Assembly: GCF_001425685.1 (NCBI RefSeq)
Contig: NZ_LMCY01000062.1
Coordinates: 72,367-136,366 of the forward strand
Reading direction: 5' to 3'
Length of the DNA stretch: 64,000 nucleotides
DNA from: Massilia sp. Root335
GTDB lineage: Bacteria; Pseudomonadota; Gammaproteobacteria; Burkholderiales; Burkholderiaceae_D
The translations under genes and the position numbers were made by a program. Position 1 is the stretch's first letter. Each line of letters starts with the position of its first letter. The notes under the pieces are model-generated. The model saw nothing but the letters and a program-made list of their open reading frames with translations. It had not been told where the DNA came from and made no database searches. Shown one piece after another: positions 38,240 through 47,466 of this stretch.

Positions 38240-41200
38240 ATGGCCTTCCTTCCCCGAGTCGCCCTGTCCGCGCTGCCGTCGCGCCTCGCCCGGCTGTACG
38301 GTCGTTCGCTGTACGCCGCACTGCTCGTGATGGTGTTCGGCGGCCTCGCGGTGCCGGCCGTCGTGGGCGGCTACCTGCTGATCGGCGTGCAGGAGCGGCA
38401 GGCCGCCCGCCGCGAGCTGGACGACACCCTGCAGCGCAATGCCGATATCCTCGCGCTCGGCATGCAGGAATCGCTGTGGAACATGAATGTGGACGCGGCC
38501 CGCTCGCTCGTCGATTCGCTGATGCGCGACCCGGCCGTCGTGCGCGTGCACGTGAGCGCCCAGGCCGAGGGCGATTTCATCGACCGCCGCGCCGCCGCCG
38601 CGCCCGGCGGCAACGTATTGCGTGCCGAGCGCGATGTCGTCGTGCACGGCCAGGCGATCGGCCACGTGGCCGTCGAGATGGATGACAGCCGCAGCCAGGA
38701 ATCCCTGCGCGCCAAGCAGGTGCGCTATGCGCTCGTGCTGGCCGTCCAGCTGGTCGTGTCGCTGCTGTTGATCCTGATCCTGCTGCGCCGGCGCCTGCTG
38801 GCCCCGCTGGGCACGCTGATGAGTTTTTCCGACCGCCTGTCGCGCGGCAAATTCGATGCGCCGCTGGAGTTGTCCACGAACGACGAGCTGGGCCGGCTCG
38901 GCGCCCAGCTGGAGCGCATGCGCATCGCGATCGGCGACCTGTTCCAGGACATCGGCCGGCGCGAGGAGCGCTTCCGCACCATCGTCACGCAGGTGCCGGG
39001 CGCCGTGTTCCGTGCCCGTCCGGGCGGTCTGATCGACTTCGTCAGCGACGCCATCGAAGACATTTCCGGCCACCCGGCGAGCCAGTTCATCGGCGCCCAC
39101 ACCGACCGCTGGGCCGACGTGATCTGCCCGGAAGACCGCAAGATGCAGCGGCACCTGGTCAAGGAGGCCGTGGTGGCCGTGCGGTCGTACGAGATCGAGT
39201 ACCGCATCATCGACGCCGCCGGCATCGAACGCTGGGTGCTGGAAAGCGGCCAGCCGGTCGGATTCGACGGCAACGCCGCGTTCTGGATCGACGGAATCAT
39301 CTCCGACATCAGCGAGCGCAAATACAACGAGATGCGCATCGAGGCGCTGCTGGCCGAGCAGGGCGCGGTGCTGGACAACGTCATGTTCGGCATCCTGTAC
39401 GTGCGCGAGCGGCGGGTCGTGTCGACCAACAGCCGTTTCGACGAATTGTTCGGCTATGCCGAGGGCGAACTGGTGGGCGATCCGATCGCGGTGCTGTTCC
39501 CCACCGTCGAGGACTACGAGCAGGGCCTCGGCGCGGCCAATCCGGTCCTCGCGCGCGGCGGCGACTTCAGCGCCGACCGCCAGTTCCGGCGCCGCGACGG
39601 CAGCCTGTTCTGGTGCGCCGTGAGCGGCCGCGCGCTCGATCCGGAGCGGCCGGACGAAGGCAGCATCTGGGTCTATGCCGACATCACGGAGCGGCGCCAG
39701 GCCGAGGAAAAGCTGCGCCTGTCGGCCACCGTGCTGGAACACATCGCCGACGGCGTGATGGTGATCGACGTGCACGGCCGGATCGCCGCCACGAATCCCG
39801 CCTTCACCCAGATCACCGGCTTTACGGAGAGCGAAGCCGTCGGCACGTATTCGAACCTCACGCGCATGACCGGCGCGGACGCCGGGTTCCACGAAGCGCT
39901 GTGGGCCGACCTGGCGGAGACGGGGTTCTGGCGCGGCGAAATCCGCAACCTGCGCAAGAACGGCGAAGCCTACCTGGAGTGGCTGACCGTGTCGGCCGTG
40001 CGCGGCGACCACGACGCCGTCACGCACTACGTCTGCGTGTTTTCCGACATCACCAAGGCCAAGGAATCGCAGGACAAGCTGGACCACCTGGCGCACCACG
40101 ACCCTCTCACGGGCCTGCCGAACCGCCTGCTGTTCCACGACCGCCTGCAGCACGCGATGGTGCGCACGGCGCGCGCCAACCGCCAGCTCGCCGTGATGTT
40201 CATCGACCTCGATCGCTTCAAGACCGTCAACGACACGCTCGGCCACCACGTCGGCGACGAACTCCTGAAGCAGGTCGCGGGCCTGCTGGCCGGCTGCCTG
40301 CGCGACGGCGACACGCTGGCGCGCCTGGGCGGCGACGAATTCATCGTGCTGCTCGAGGACATCGACGGCGCGCACGGCGCGCGCCAGGTCGCGGAAAAGC
40401 TGATGCAGCTGTTCGAACGGCCCGTGCTCGTGTCGGGCTACGAGCTGTTCGTCACGGGCAGCGTGGGCATCAGCCTGTTCCCGCACGACGCCGTCGACAT
40501 GAACGTGTTGATCAGGAATGCCGACGTGGCGATGTACCAGGCCAAGGCGCGCGGGCGCAACGGCTACCAGTTGTACGCGCCGTCGATGGACGGCGACGGC
40601 GCCGAGCGCCTGCGCATGGAGGGCCTGCTGCGGCGCGCGATCGAGCGCGGCGAGATCTGCCTGCATTACCAGCCGCAGGTCGAGATCGACACGGGCCGCC
40701 TGATCGGTGCCGAAGCGCTGGTGCGCTGGCACAGCGCCGAACTCGGCCACGTGCCGCCCGTGCGCTTCATTCCGCTCGCGGAGGACATCGGCTTCATCGG
40801 CCAGCTGGGCGCCTGGGTGCTGGAAGAGGCCTGCCGCCAGGTGGTGGCGTGGGAAACGGCCGGACTGTACGTGCCCAAGATCGCGGTGAACCTGTCGGGA
40901 CGCCAGTTCGACCGCGGCAGCGTGGCGCCGCAGGTCGCGCGCGCGCTGGCCGACACCGGCCTCGCGCCGCAGCGGCTGCAGCTCGAGGTGACGGAATCCG
41001 TGATCATGAATACGGGCGACGCCCTCGAGTACATCAACGACCTGCATGCGCTCGGCGTGGAGCTGGCGATCGACGATTTCGGCACCGGCTATTCGTCGCT
41101 CGCCTACCTCAAGCAGCTGCCGGTGCAGACGTTGAAGATCGACCGCAGCTTCATCCAGGACATCGCCGCGGGCAAGGATGGCTGCGGGGACGACGAGGCG

Positions 41201-41410
41201 ATCGCCATCGCCATCGTCCAGCTGGGGAAAAGCATGGACCTGGCCGTGATCGCGGAAGGCGTGGAGACCGTCGAACAGGCCGCGTTCCTGTTGCGCCAGG
41301 GCTGCCGGCGCGCGCAGGGCTATCTGTACGGCCGGCCGATGGCGGCGGATGAATTGCTGGATACATGGAGGACAGACGATGCGGGACACGGGCGCACCAG
41401 GTTCGGATAA
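38240..41410 (+). CDS. HAMP/PAS/GGDEF/EAL c-di-GMP signalling protein
   Basis: About 1056 residues from ATG 38240. Two membrane helices (about 25-47 and 170-190) flank a periplasmic sensor; HAMP, three PAS domains (about 245-370, 375-490, 500-615), GGDEF and EAL follow. Both catalytic signatures are intact: RLGGDEFIVLLED and GAEALVRWHS, with DDFGTGYSSLAYL and EGVET. It could both make and degrade c-di-GMP; in such tandem proteins one activity usually dominates. The 3' end overlaps the start of the molybdopterin oxidoreductase gene by 32 bases. Confidence 0.93.
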   Translation: MAFLPRVALSALPSRLARLYGRSLYAALLVMVFGGLAVPAVVGGYLLIGVQERQAARRELDDTLQRNADILALGMQESLWNMNVDAARSLVDSLMRDPAVVRVHVSAQAEGDFIDRRAAAAPGGNVLRAERDVVVHGQAIGHVAVEMDDSRSQESLRAKQVRYALVLAVQLVVSLLLILILLRRRLLAPLGTLMSFSDRLSRGKFDAPLELSTNDELGRLGAQLERMRIAIGDLFQDIGRREERFRTIVTQVPGAVFRARPGGLIDFVSDAIEDISGHPASQFIGAHTDRWADVICPEDRKMQRHLVKEAVVAVRSYEIEYRIIDAAGIERWVLESGQPVGFDGNAAFWIDGIISDISERKYNEMRIEALLAEQGAVLDNVMFGILYVRERRVVSTNSRFDELFGYAEGELVGDPIAVLFPTVEDYEQGLGAANPVLARGGDFSADRQFRRRDGSLFWCAVSGRALDPERPDEGSIWVYADITERRQAEEKLRLSATVLEHIADGVMVIDVHGRIAATNPAFTQITGFTESEAVGTYSNLTRMTGADAGFHEALWADLAETGFWRGEIRNLRKNGEAYLEWLTVSAVRGDHDAVTHYVCVFSDITKAKESQDKLDHLAHHDPLTGLPNRLLFHDRLQHAMVRTARANRQLAVMFIDLDRFKTVNDTLGHHVGDELLKQVAGLLAGCLRDGDTLARLGGDEFIVLLEDIDGAHGARQVAEKLMQLFERPVLVSGYELFVTGSVGISLFPHDAVDMNVLIRNADVAMYQAKARGRNGYQLYAPSMDGDGAERLRMEGLLRRAIERGEICLHYQPQVEIDTGRLIGAEALVRWHSAELGHVPPVRFIPLAEDIGFIGQLGAWVLEEACRQVVAWETAGLYVPKIAVNLSGRQFDRGSVAPQVARALADTGLAPQRLQLEVTESVIMNTGDALEYINDLHALGVELAIDDFGTGYSSLAYLKQLPVQTLKIDRSFIQDIAAGKDGCGDDEAIAIAIVQLGKSMDLAVIAEGVETVEQAAFLLRQGCRRAQGYLYGRPMAADELLDTWRTDDAGHGRTRFG

Positions 41411-43706
41411 GGAAGACGGTGGGCGCGTACGCGGCGTACGCAAGGCGCGCCGGCGCTTCCTGCTCGGCGGCCTGGCCGCGGGCACGGCGCTCGTCGTGGG
41501 CTGGGGCGTCGCGCCGCCGCGCCAGCGCCTGCGCGCGACGGCCGCCGCCGCCGTGCACGATGCCGGCACCGTCGTCCTGAACGGCTGGGTCGCCATTGCG
41601 CCCGACGGCACGGTCGACGTCGTCGTGCCGCGCAGCGAGATGGGGCAGGGCGTCCATACGGCGCTGCCCGTGCTGCTGGCCGAGGAGCTGGACGCGCCTC
41701 TGGCCTCCGTGCGCGTGGTGCAGGCGCCCATCGACAAGATCTTCGCCAACCTCACGGTGCTGCGCGACACCCTGCCGTTCCACCCGGACGATGCCGGCGC
41801 CCTGCCGCAGGGCGCGCGCTGGATCGCGGGCAAGGTGGCGCGCGAGCTGGGCATCATGTTCACGGGCGGCTCGACGAGCGTGAGGGATGCATGGCCGACG
41901 ATGCGCACGGCGGGCGCCGTCGCTCGCGCGATGCTGGTGCGCGCCGCCGCCGAGCAGTGGGGCGCGCAGGCCAGCACGCTGGCCACGCGCGACGGCATGG
42001 TGGTGCATCCGGACGGACGGCATGCGCCCTACGGCCTGCTGGCGAAACGGGCGGCCGCGCTGGGCGCCGACATCGGGCCGGACGACGTGCGGCTCAAGAC
42101 GCCCGCGCAATATCGCCTGATCGGCAAGCCGCTGCCGCGGCGCGACACGCCGTCGAAAGTGAACGGCCAGGCCGTCTTCGGCATCGACGTGCGCCCGGAA
42201 GGCCTGCTGTACGCGGCGCTGCGCATGGCGCCGGTGCTGGGGGCGGGCGTCGCCGGCTTCGACGCCGGCAAGGTCGCGGCGCTGCCGGGCGTGGTGACCG
42301 TCGTCGACGTGTCGTCCGTGCTGGCGCCGTTTTCCGGCGCCGGCGCCGGGGTCGCGGTCGTGGCCAAGGGGTGGTGGCAGGCGAAGCAGGCGGCACAGGC
42401 GCTGCCCGTGCAATGGACCGCGAGTCCGCACGCGGCGCTGTCCGGCGAGTCGGTGTTCGCCGGGTTCGCGCGGGCGCTCGACGACGAATCGGGTCATGCC
42501 TATTTCGAATCCGGCAGCCAGGACGGGCCGGACCTGACGGGCGCGCGCACCGTGCATGCCGAATACCGCGCACCGTTCCTCGCGCATGCGACGATGGAAC
42601 CGCAGAACTGCACGGCGCAGGTCCTGAACGGCAAGGTGAAATTGTGGTCGCCCACGCAGGTGCCGAGCATCGCCGTGGACATCGCGGCGAAGGTCGCCGG
42701 CGTCGCCCGTGACGACGTGGCCATCGAGGTGACGATGCTGGGCGGCGGCTTCGGCCGGCGCCTGGAGACGGATATGGTCGCGCAGGCCGTCGCCGTGGCG
42801 ATGCAGACCCGCGGCCGCCCCGTGCAACTGGTGTGGACGCGCGAGGACGACGTCGGCCACGACGTGTACCGGCCGGCCGCGCTGGCCCGCTACACGGCCC
42901 GCGTGGGCACGGACGGCAAGGTGCTCGCATGGGACAGCAAGCTGGCCAGCGGCGCCATCGGCCATCAGTACTTTCCGCGCAACCTCGGCCTGCCCGGCGT
43001 CGGTCCGGACAAGACGACGGCCGAGGGCGAGTACGACATGCAGTATGCGATCGCCAACCGGCGCTGCCGCCACGTCGCGGTCGACAGTGCGGTGCCGGTC
43101 GGGTACTGGCGCTCGGTCGGCCATTCGCACAACGCGTTCTTCAAGGAGAGCTTCGCCGACGAACTGGCGCATGCGGCGGACCAGGACCCGGCCGCATGGC
43201 GGCGCGCGCTGCTGCGCGATCACCCGCGCCATCTCGCGGTCATGGACGCCGCGCTCGCGCGCGCCGGCACGCCGCCCGCGGGGCGCGCGCACGGCCTCGC
43301 CGTGCACCAGTCGTTCGGCACGGTCGTCGCGCAGGTGGCGGAAGTGTCGGTGGAGGGACGGGAGATCCGCGTGCACCGCGTCGTGTGCGCCGTCGATTGC
43401 GGCCTTGCGGTGAATCCGAACATCGTGGCGCAGCAGGTGGAGTCGAGCGTCGTGTTCGGCCTGTCGGCCGCGCTGGCGGGCGAGATCACGTTCGCGGGCG
43501 GACAGCCGCAGCAATCGAATTTCGGCGATTATCCCGTGCTGCGGATGGCGCAGGCGCCCGCGGTCGAGACGATCATCATGCCGAGCGCGGCGCCGCCGGA
43601 AGGCATGGGCGAACCGGCCGTGCCGCCCGTCGCGCCGGCGGTGGCGAATGCCGTGTTCAAGTTGACGGGGCAGCGCTTGCGGAGCTTGCCGCTGCGGTTG
43701 GCGTAA
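41379..43706 (+). CDS. Xanthine dehydrogenase-family molybdopterin-binding subunit (IorB-like), orphan
   Basis: 775 residues from ATG 41379 (GGAGG 7 nt upstream). A twin-arginine signal (ARRRFLLGGLAAGTALVVGWG) is followed by the two molybdopterin cytosine dinucleotide-binding domains: VVPRSEMGQGVHTALPVLLAEEL, FTGGSTSVRDAW, VTMLGGGFGRRLETD and the C-terminal GMGEPAVPPVAPAVANA with the active-site Glu. It resembles isoquinoline 1-oxidoreductase beta subunits and periplasmic aldehyde oxidases. The usual [2Fe-2S] alpha subunit and cytochrome are not encoded on either side. It overlaps the GGDEF/EAL gene by 32 bases. Confidence 0.88.
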   Translation: MRDTGAPGSDKEDGGRVRGVRKARRRFLLGGLAAGTALVVGWGVAPPRQRLRATAAAAVHDAGTVVLNGWVAIAPDGTVDVVVPRSEMGQGVHTALPVLLAEELDAPLASVRVVQAPIDKIFANLTVLRDTLPFHPDDAGALPQGARWIAGKVARELGIMFTGGSTSVRDAWPTMRTAGAVARAMLVRAAAEQWGAQASTLATRDGMVVHPDGRHAPYGLLAKRAAALGADIGPDDVRLKTPAQYRLIGKPLPRRDTPSKVNGQAVFGIDVRPEGLLYAALRMAPVLGAGVAGFDAGKVAALPGVVTVVDVSSVLAPFSGAGAGVAVVAKGWWQAKQAAQALPVQWTASPHAALSGESVFAGFARALDDESGHAYFESGSQDGPDLTGARTVHAEYRAPFLAHATMEPQNCTAQVLNGKVKLWSPTQVPSIAVDIAAKVAGVARDDVAIEVTMLGGGFGRRLETDMVAQAVAVAMQTRGRPVQLVWTREDDVGHDVYRPAALARYTARVGTDGKVLAWDSKLASGAIGHQYFPRNLGLPGVGPDKTTAEGEYDMQYAIANRRCRHVAVDSAVPVGYWRSVGHSHNAFFKESFADELAHAADQDPAAWRRALLRDHPRHLAVMDAALARAGTPPAGRAHGLAVHQSFGTVVAQVAEVSVEGREIRVHRVVCAVDCGLAVNPNIVAQQVESSVVFGLSAALAGEITFAGGQPQQSNFGDYPVLRMAQAPAVETIIMPSAAPPEGMGEPAVPPVAPAVANAVFKLTGQRLRSLPLRLA

Positions 43707-43731
43707 CGCGATTGTGGCATGTCGGCGTCAT

Positions 43732-43758
43732 GCGTGGGCGCGGGGCGCCCACCCTACG
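43732..43758. repeat. REP-like palindrome, family A
   Basis: GCGTGGGCGC...GCGCCCACCCTACG between the convergent stops of the oxidoreductase and thioredoxin genes, in the orientation carrying CCCTACG on the right. Confidence 0.7.
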
Positions 43759-43764
43759 TGTTTC

Positions 43765-44193
43765 CTATTCGGCGGCGCCCGCCAGCAGGGCGCGCAGATT
43801 GCACTCGCGCTGCCACGCCTGCCGTTCCGGCGTGGACCTGGCCTGGCGCGCCAGTTCATCGGCGCTGAGCCCGGCCTGCGCCTGGATCAGGCGGTCGGCC
43901 ACGCCCGCATCCGGCAGCATCGTGCCGAAGAACGCGACGGCGTCGCCGCGCTGCAGGAGCAGGGTCGGGAAGTTGTCGACGTCGAGGTCGCCGACGACGT
44001 CGGCCCTGTCTTCCACGTCGATCCACACGAAGGTCTTGTCCGGATGACGCGCGGCCAGGCCGTCGAACGCGGTGCGGTAGGACGAGCAGGTGCCGCACCA
44101 CGCGGCGCACAGGCAGGCGACGATCCAGCCGTCGCCATGGACGGCGGCGGCGACCTGGTCGCGGGTATCGGGCTCGAGGGTGAGGCTGGACAT
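43765..44193 (-). CDS. Thioredoxin-like protein
   Basis: 142 residues. A thioredoxin fold with active site CLCAAWCGTCSSY (C33, C36, C-G-T-C rather than C-G-P-C) and the cis-proline loop VDNFPTLLL. A C-terminal helical extension (LSADELARQARSTPERQAW) replaces the usual end. No signal peptide, so it acts in the cytoplasm as a disulfide reductase or redox chaperone. Divergent from tsaB with 62 bp between. Confidence 0.88.
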   Translation of the reverse strand: MSSLTLEPDTRDQVAAAVHGDGWIVACLCAAWCGTCSSYRTAFDGLAARHPDKTFVWIDVEDRADVVGDLDVDNFPTLLLQRGDAVAFFGTMLPDAGVADRLIQAQAGLSADELARQARSTPERQAWQRECNLRALLAGAAE

Positions 44194-44255
44194 GGGCGGG
44201 ATTTTACAACGGTTCCGCGCTTTTGGCCGGCCGGGCCGCCGGGTTACAATACGCC

Positions 44256-44993
44256 ATGCCTATCATCCTCGCAATCGAAACCTCGTCCGAGCTGGCGTCC
44301 TGCGCCTTGTTGAACAGCGCGGCCGGCGCGGACGCTCCCGTACTGACCCGTGAATCGTCCGGCGTGCGCACGCACTCGCAATCCGTCCTGCCGATGGTGC
44401 AGGACCTGTTGCGCGAAGCGGGCGTGGCCTTGTCCGACTGCGACGCCATCGCGTTCGGCGCGGGTCCCGGTTCGTTCACGGGCGTGCGCACGGCGTGCGG
44501 CGTGGTGCAGGGCCTCGCGTTCGGCGCGAAGAAACCCGTGCTGCCGCTCGTGACCCTGGAAGCGATGGCCGAGGCCTGCCGCGCCCGCACGGGCGCGACG
44601 GAGGTGCTTGCCGTGCTGGATGCGCGCATGGGCGAAGTCTATTGGGCGCAGTACCGCTGGATGGGCGAATGGCAGGTCGTGCGCGCGCCCGCGCTGTCCG
44701 CCCCGGGCGCCGTCGCGCCCGAAGCCGCGCCTGGCCTCGCCGCCTGCGGCAACGGCTTCGCCGCGTATCCGGACGCGTTCGCGGGACAGGCTTTCGCCGC
44801 CGGCGCCCACGCGGACATCCTGCCGCACGCGCGCGAATTCGCGCTGCTGGGCGTGGCCGCGCTGGCCGCGGGCCGCGCCGTGCCGGCCGACGAAGCGCAG
44901 CCGCTGTACCTGCGCAACAAGGTCGCGTACACGAGCGCCGAACGCCAGGCCATCAACGCGGCCAAGGCCGGGGCGGAGCAGGACAAGCGATGA
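44256..44993 (+). CDS. tsaB: tRNA threonylcarbamoyladenosine biosynthesis protein TsaB
   Basis: 245 residues. Actin-like/ASKHA fold with ILAIETSSELASCALL, THSQSVLPMVQDLL, AFGAGPGSFTGVRTACGVVQGLA and PLYLRNKVAYTSAER, all typical of TsaB. It partners TsaD and TsaE to make t6A37 on ANN-decoding tRNAs. It heads an operon with four-base overlaps: tsaB-rimI-udg-DUF1853. Confidence 0.93.
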   Translation: MPIILAIETSSELASCALLNSAAGADAPVLTRESSGVRTHSQSVLPMVQDLLREAGVALSDCDAIAFGAGPGSFTGVRTACGVVQGLAFGAKKPVLPLVTLEAMAEACRARTGATEVLAVLDARMGEVYWAQYRWMGEWQVVRAPALSAPGAVAPEAAPGLAACGNGFAAYPDAFAGQAFAAGAHADILPHAREFALLGVAALAAGRAVPADEAQPLYLRNKVAYTSAERQAINAAKAGAEQDKR

Positions 44994-45451
44994 ACGACGC
45001 CGCGCGCCTGGAACTGCGTCCGATGGTCGTGGGCGACGTCGACGCGGTGCATGCCCTCGAATGCAGCGTCTTTCCGCATCCGTGGAGCCACGCGAATTTC
45101 ATGGATTCGCTGGCGAGCGGCTATGACGCGTGGGTGCTGCGCGGGCCCGAAGGCGCGCTGGCCGGTTACTTTTTGTTGATGTATGCGGTCGACGAGGCGC
45201 ACCTGCTCGACGTGGCCGTCGCGGCGCCGCTGCACGGCCGCGGCGTCGGGCGCTACCTGCTGGACCGCATCGCGGCCCGCGCGCGCGCCGAGCGCATGGA
45301 GTCGATCCTGCTCGAGGTGCGGCCGTCGAACGCGCGCGCGCTGCAGGTGTACCGGCGTTACGGCTATGCCGAGATCGGCCGGCGCAAAGGCTATTACCCC
45401 GCGCACGAAGGCCGGCGCGAGGATGCGATCGTGATGAGGTATATGTTATGA
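44990..45451 (+). CDS. rimI: Ribosomal protein S18 alanine N-acetyltransferase
   Basis: 153 residues starting at the ATGA overlap with tsaB. GNAT fold with the acetyl-CoA loop PLHGRGVGRYLLD and the RimI-typical ECSVFPHPWSHANF and LEVRPSNARALQVYRRYGY. The tsaB-rimI pairing is conserved in many proteobacteria. It acetylates the N-terminal alanine of S18. Confidence 0.92.
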   Translation: MNDAARLELRPMVVGDVDAVHALECSVFPHPWSHANFMDSLASGYDAWVLRGPEGALAGYFLLMYAVDEAHLLDVAVAAPLHGRGVGRYLLDRIAARARAERMESILLEVRPSNARALQVYRRYGYAEIGRRKGYYPAHEGRREDAIVMRYML

Positions 45452-46407
45452 ACGGTGTCAGTGAACGCGACGCCATCTTCCTGAACGAGATGGGCCTCGC
45501 GCCGTTGTGGCAGCTGCGCACGGCGGCTGCCGTCGAGGAGGCCGCGGCGCCCCCGCCGGCCGCCGCGCGGGGACCGTCGCCGCTGCAGCCGGTGGCGCAG
45601 TCGGCGTCCGCGCTGGCGCCCGTCGCCGCGCCGCCCGCCGCGCCGCCCGCACCCGTCGCGCCGCCGGCACGGCCAGTCGGGCCGGCGCAGCCGCGCCCGC
45701 CCGGCCCGTCGCCGTTGCAGCCCGTGGCGCAATCGGTGTCCGCGCTCGCGCCGGTCGACGTCGACTCGGCCTGGGACGATGCGGCCTTGCCGAGCGCTGC
45801 GACGCCGGAAGAAATCGCGGTCATGGACTGGGACCAGCTGGCCATCGCCATCGCCGCCTGCCGCCGCTGCAGCGCCTGCCGCGAAGGCCGCGCGCCGGTG
45901 CCGGGCACGGGCGCGAAACAGGCGCGCTGGCTCGTCGCGGCCGGCGCCACGACGGCTGCCGACGACAAGGCGCGCGTGCCGCTGGCCGGCGATCCGGGCA
46001 AGCTGCTCGACAACATGCTGGCCGCCGTCGGCATGGGGCGCGAGCGCGACGTCTATGTGACGAATCTGATCAAGTGCCGTCCCACGACGCCGAACGGCGG
46101 CGAACGCGCGCCCACCCCGCAGGAGGCGGCCGCGTGCCGTCCCTACCTCGAACGCGAGGTGGCGTTGACGGGCGCCGGCACCGTGCTCACGCTCGGCCAG
46201 ATCGCCGCCAACACGCTGCTGGGCAGGCCGCTGCCGGAACCGCTGGCGGGCGCGCGCGGCGACGTGCACGCGCTGGACGCGGGCGGGCGTGCCGTCGACC
46301 TGGTGGCCACGCTGCATCCGGGCGAACTGCTGCGGCGCGGCGCCGACAAGGCCCTTGCCTGGGCCGACCTGTGCAGGGCAAGGCACGCCCGTGCACGATC
46401 GGACTGA
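45448..46407 (+). CDS. Uracil-DNA glycosylase family protein with repetitive N-terminal linker
   Basis: 319 residues. The C-terminal two thirds is a family 4-type uracil-DNA glycosylase: four-cysteine Fe-S site (CRRCSAC, NLIKCRP, AAACRPYL), and the motif LGQIAANTLLG and ATLHPGELLR. The expected GEAPG uracil-binding loop reads VAAGATTAADD, so activity on uracil is uncertain. The N-terminal 110 residues are Ala/Pro-rich and contain an 18-residue duplicated segment (GPSPLQPVAQSxSALAPV, at about 42 and 86). Starts at an ATGA overlap with rimI. Confidence 0.85.
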   Translation: MNGVSERDAIFLNEMGLAPLWQLRTAAAVEEAAAPPPAAARGPSPLQPVAQSASALAPVAAPPAAPPAPVAPPARPVGPAQPRPPGPSPLQPVAQSVSALAPVDVDSAWDDAALPSAATPEEIAVMDWDQLAIAIAACRRCSACREGRAPVPGTGAKQARWLVAAGATTAADDKARVPLAGDPGKLLDNMLAAVGMGRERDVYVTNLIKCRPTTPNGGERAPTPQEAAACRPYLEREVALTGAGTVLTLGQIAANTLLGRPLPEPLAGARGDVHALDAGGRAVDLVATLHPGELLRRGADKALAWADLCRARHARARSD

Positions 46408-47344
46408 CACCTACCAGGCCTGCTTCGAGCGCCGCTGGGGCCATCTGCGGCGCGCACGGGTGCGGGCGCTGGCCTGGCTGCTGGACGCCCCCGACCTGCT
46501 CGACATCCACGACCCGCACTGGGAAGGCCGCGTCGCCACGCTGGGCTTGATGACGCCGGACACCGAACGCTGGCTGCGCGAACTCGACGCCGATCCGGCA
46601 CCGCTCGACGCCGCGCTCGGCGCGAAGATGACCACGCGCCTCGGCCTGTATGCGGAAAAGCTGATGGCTTTTTATTTCGCGCACCAGGGGCGCCTCGTCG
46701 CGCACGGCCTGCAGGTGCGTGCGAGCCGCAACGATACGGTGGGCGAGTTCGATTTTCTACTGGACGCGGGCGAAGGCGTCGAACACATCGAGTTCGCCAC
46801 CAAGTTCTACCTGCTGCAGGACGAATCGGCGGTGGGCTTCGACACCTTCGTCGGCCCGAACCTGGCCGACAGCCTGGGCCGCAAGATGCGCAAGGTGTTC
46901 GACCGCCAGCTGCTGCTGGGCAGCCACCCGGCCGCGCAGAACGTGCTGCCGCGGCCCGTCGTCGCGGCGCGCGCGCTCGTGAAGGGCTGGCTGTTCTACC
47001 CGCGCGGCACCTACCAGGCGATGCAGGGGATCACGGCGGGCCACTGCCGCGGCTTCTGGTGCGCCCTGGCCGAACTCGACGCCTTGCCTGGCGACCGCTT
47101 CCTGATCCTGCCGCGCCTGCAATGGCTGCCGCCGTTCCGCGCGCAATCGGCCACGTGGATGCTGGACAAGGCCCAGCTGGCCGCGGAACTGGCAGATCAT
47201 TTCATGGTGTCGGACACGCCCGTGCTGGTGGCGCTCGTGCGCGAGCAATCGGGCAACTGCGCGGACGCGATCGTCGAATTCGAACGCGGATTCATCGTCC
47301 CCGACGACTGGCGCGAACGGGCCAGAAGCCGGCTGCGTCCCTGA
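46391..47344 (+). CDS. DUF1853 family protein
   Basis: 317 residues from a GTG start at 46391, inside the end of the glycosylase gene. Family features: LGLYAEKLMAFYFAHQ, GEFDFLLD, HIEFATKFYL, FVGPNLADSLGRKM and GWLFYPRG. The E-x-D-F and E-F-A-x-K-F arrangement recalls the PD-(D/E)XK nuclease-like core suggested for this family. Function not established. Confidence 0.85.
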   Translation: MHDRTDTYQACFERRWGHLRRARVRALAWLLDAPDLLDIHDPHWEGRVATLGLMTPDTERWLRELDADPAPLDAALGAKMTTRLGLYAEKLMAFYFAHQGRLVAHGLQVRASRNDTVGEFDFLLDAGEGVEHIEFATKFYLLQDESAVGFDTFVGPNLADSLGRKMRKVFDRQLLLGSHPAAQNVLPRPVVAARALVKGWLFYPRGTYQAMQGITAGHCRGFWCALAELDALPGDRFLILPRLQWLPPFRAQSATWMLDKAQLAAELADHFMVSDTPVLVALVREQSGNCADAIVEFERGFIVPDDWRERARSRLRP

Positions 47345-47355
47345 GCGGCATCAGA

Positions 47356-47458
47356 CCGGGGTCAGAGCCCGGTTTTAAGAAATTATTTAAGAGAACGGCC
47401 AGGCGTCACTGCCGTGATTGCTCCGAGGATGTTGCCCAAATTCGGGCTCTGACCCCGG
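47356..47458. repeat. 103-bp element with 16-bp terminal inverted repeats
   Basis: CCGGGGTCAGAGCCCG at 47356-47371 and its exact complement at 47443-47458 enclose about 70 bp with no ORF. The GGGGTCAGAGCCC arm is a dispersed palindromic motif familiar from betaproteobacterial genomes and resembles a non-autonomous mobile repeat. It lies between convergent DUF1853 and lplT. Confidence 0.75.
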
Positions 47459-47466
47459 TTTACGAT

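Noticed and set aside
38177..41998. 1273-codon minus-strand open frame opposite the second GGDEF/EAL gene
   Set aside because: Same reason: a shadow of a gene with intact GGDEF and EAL motifs.
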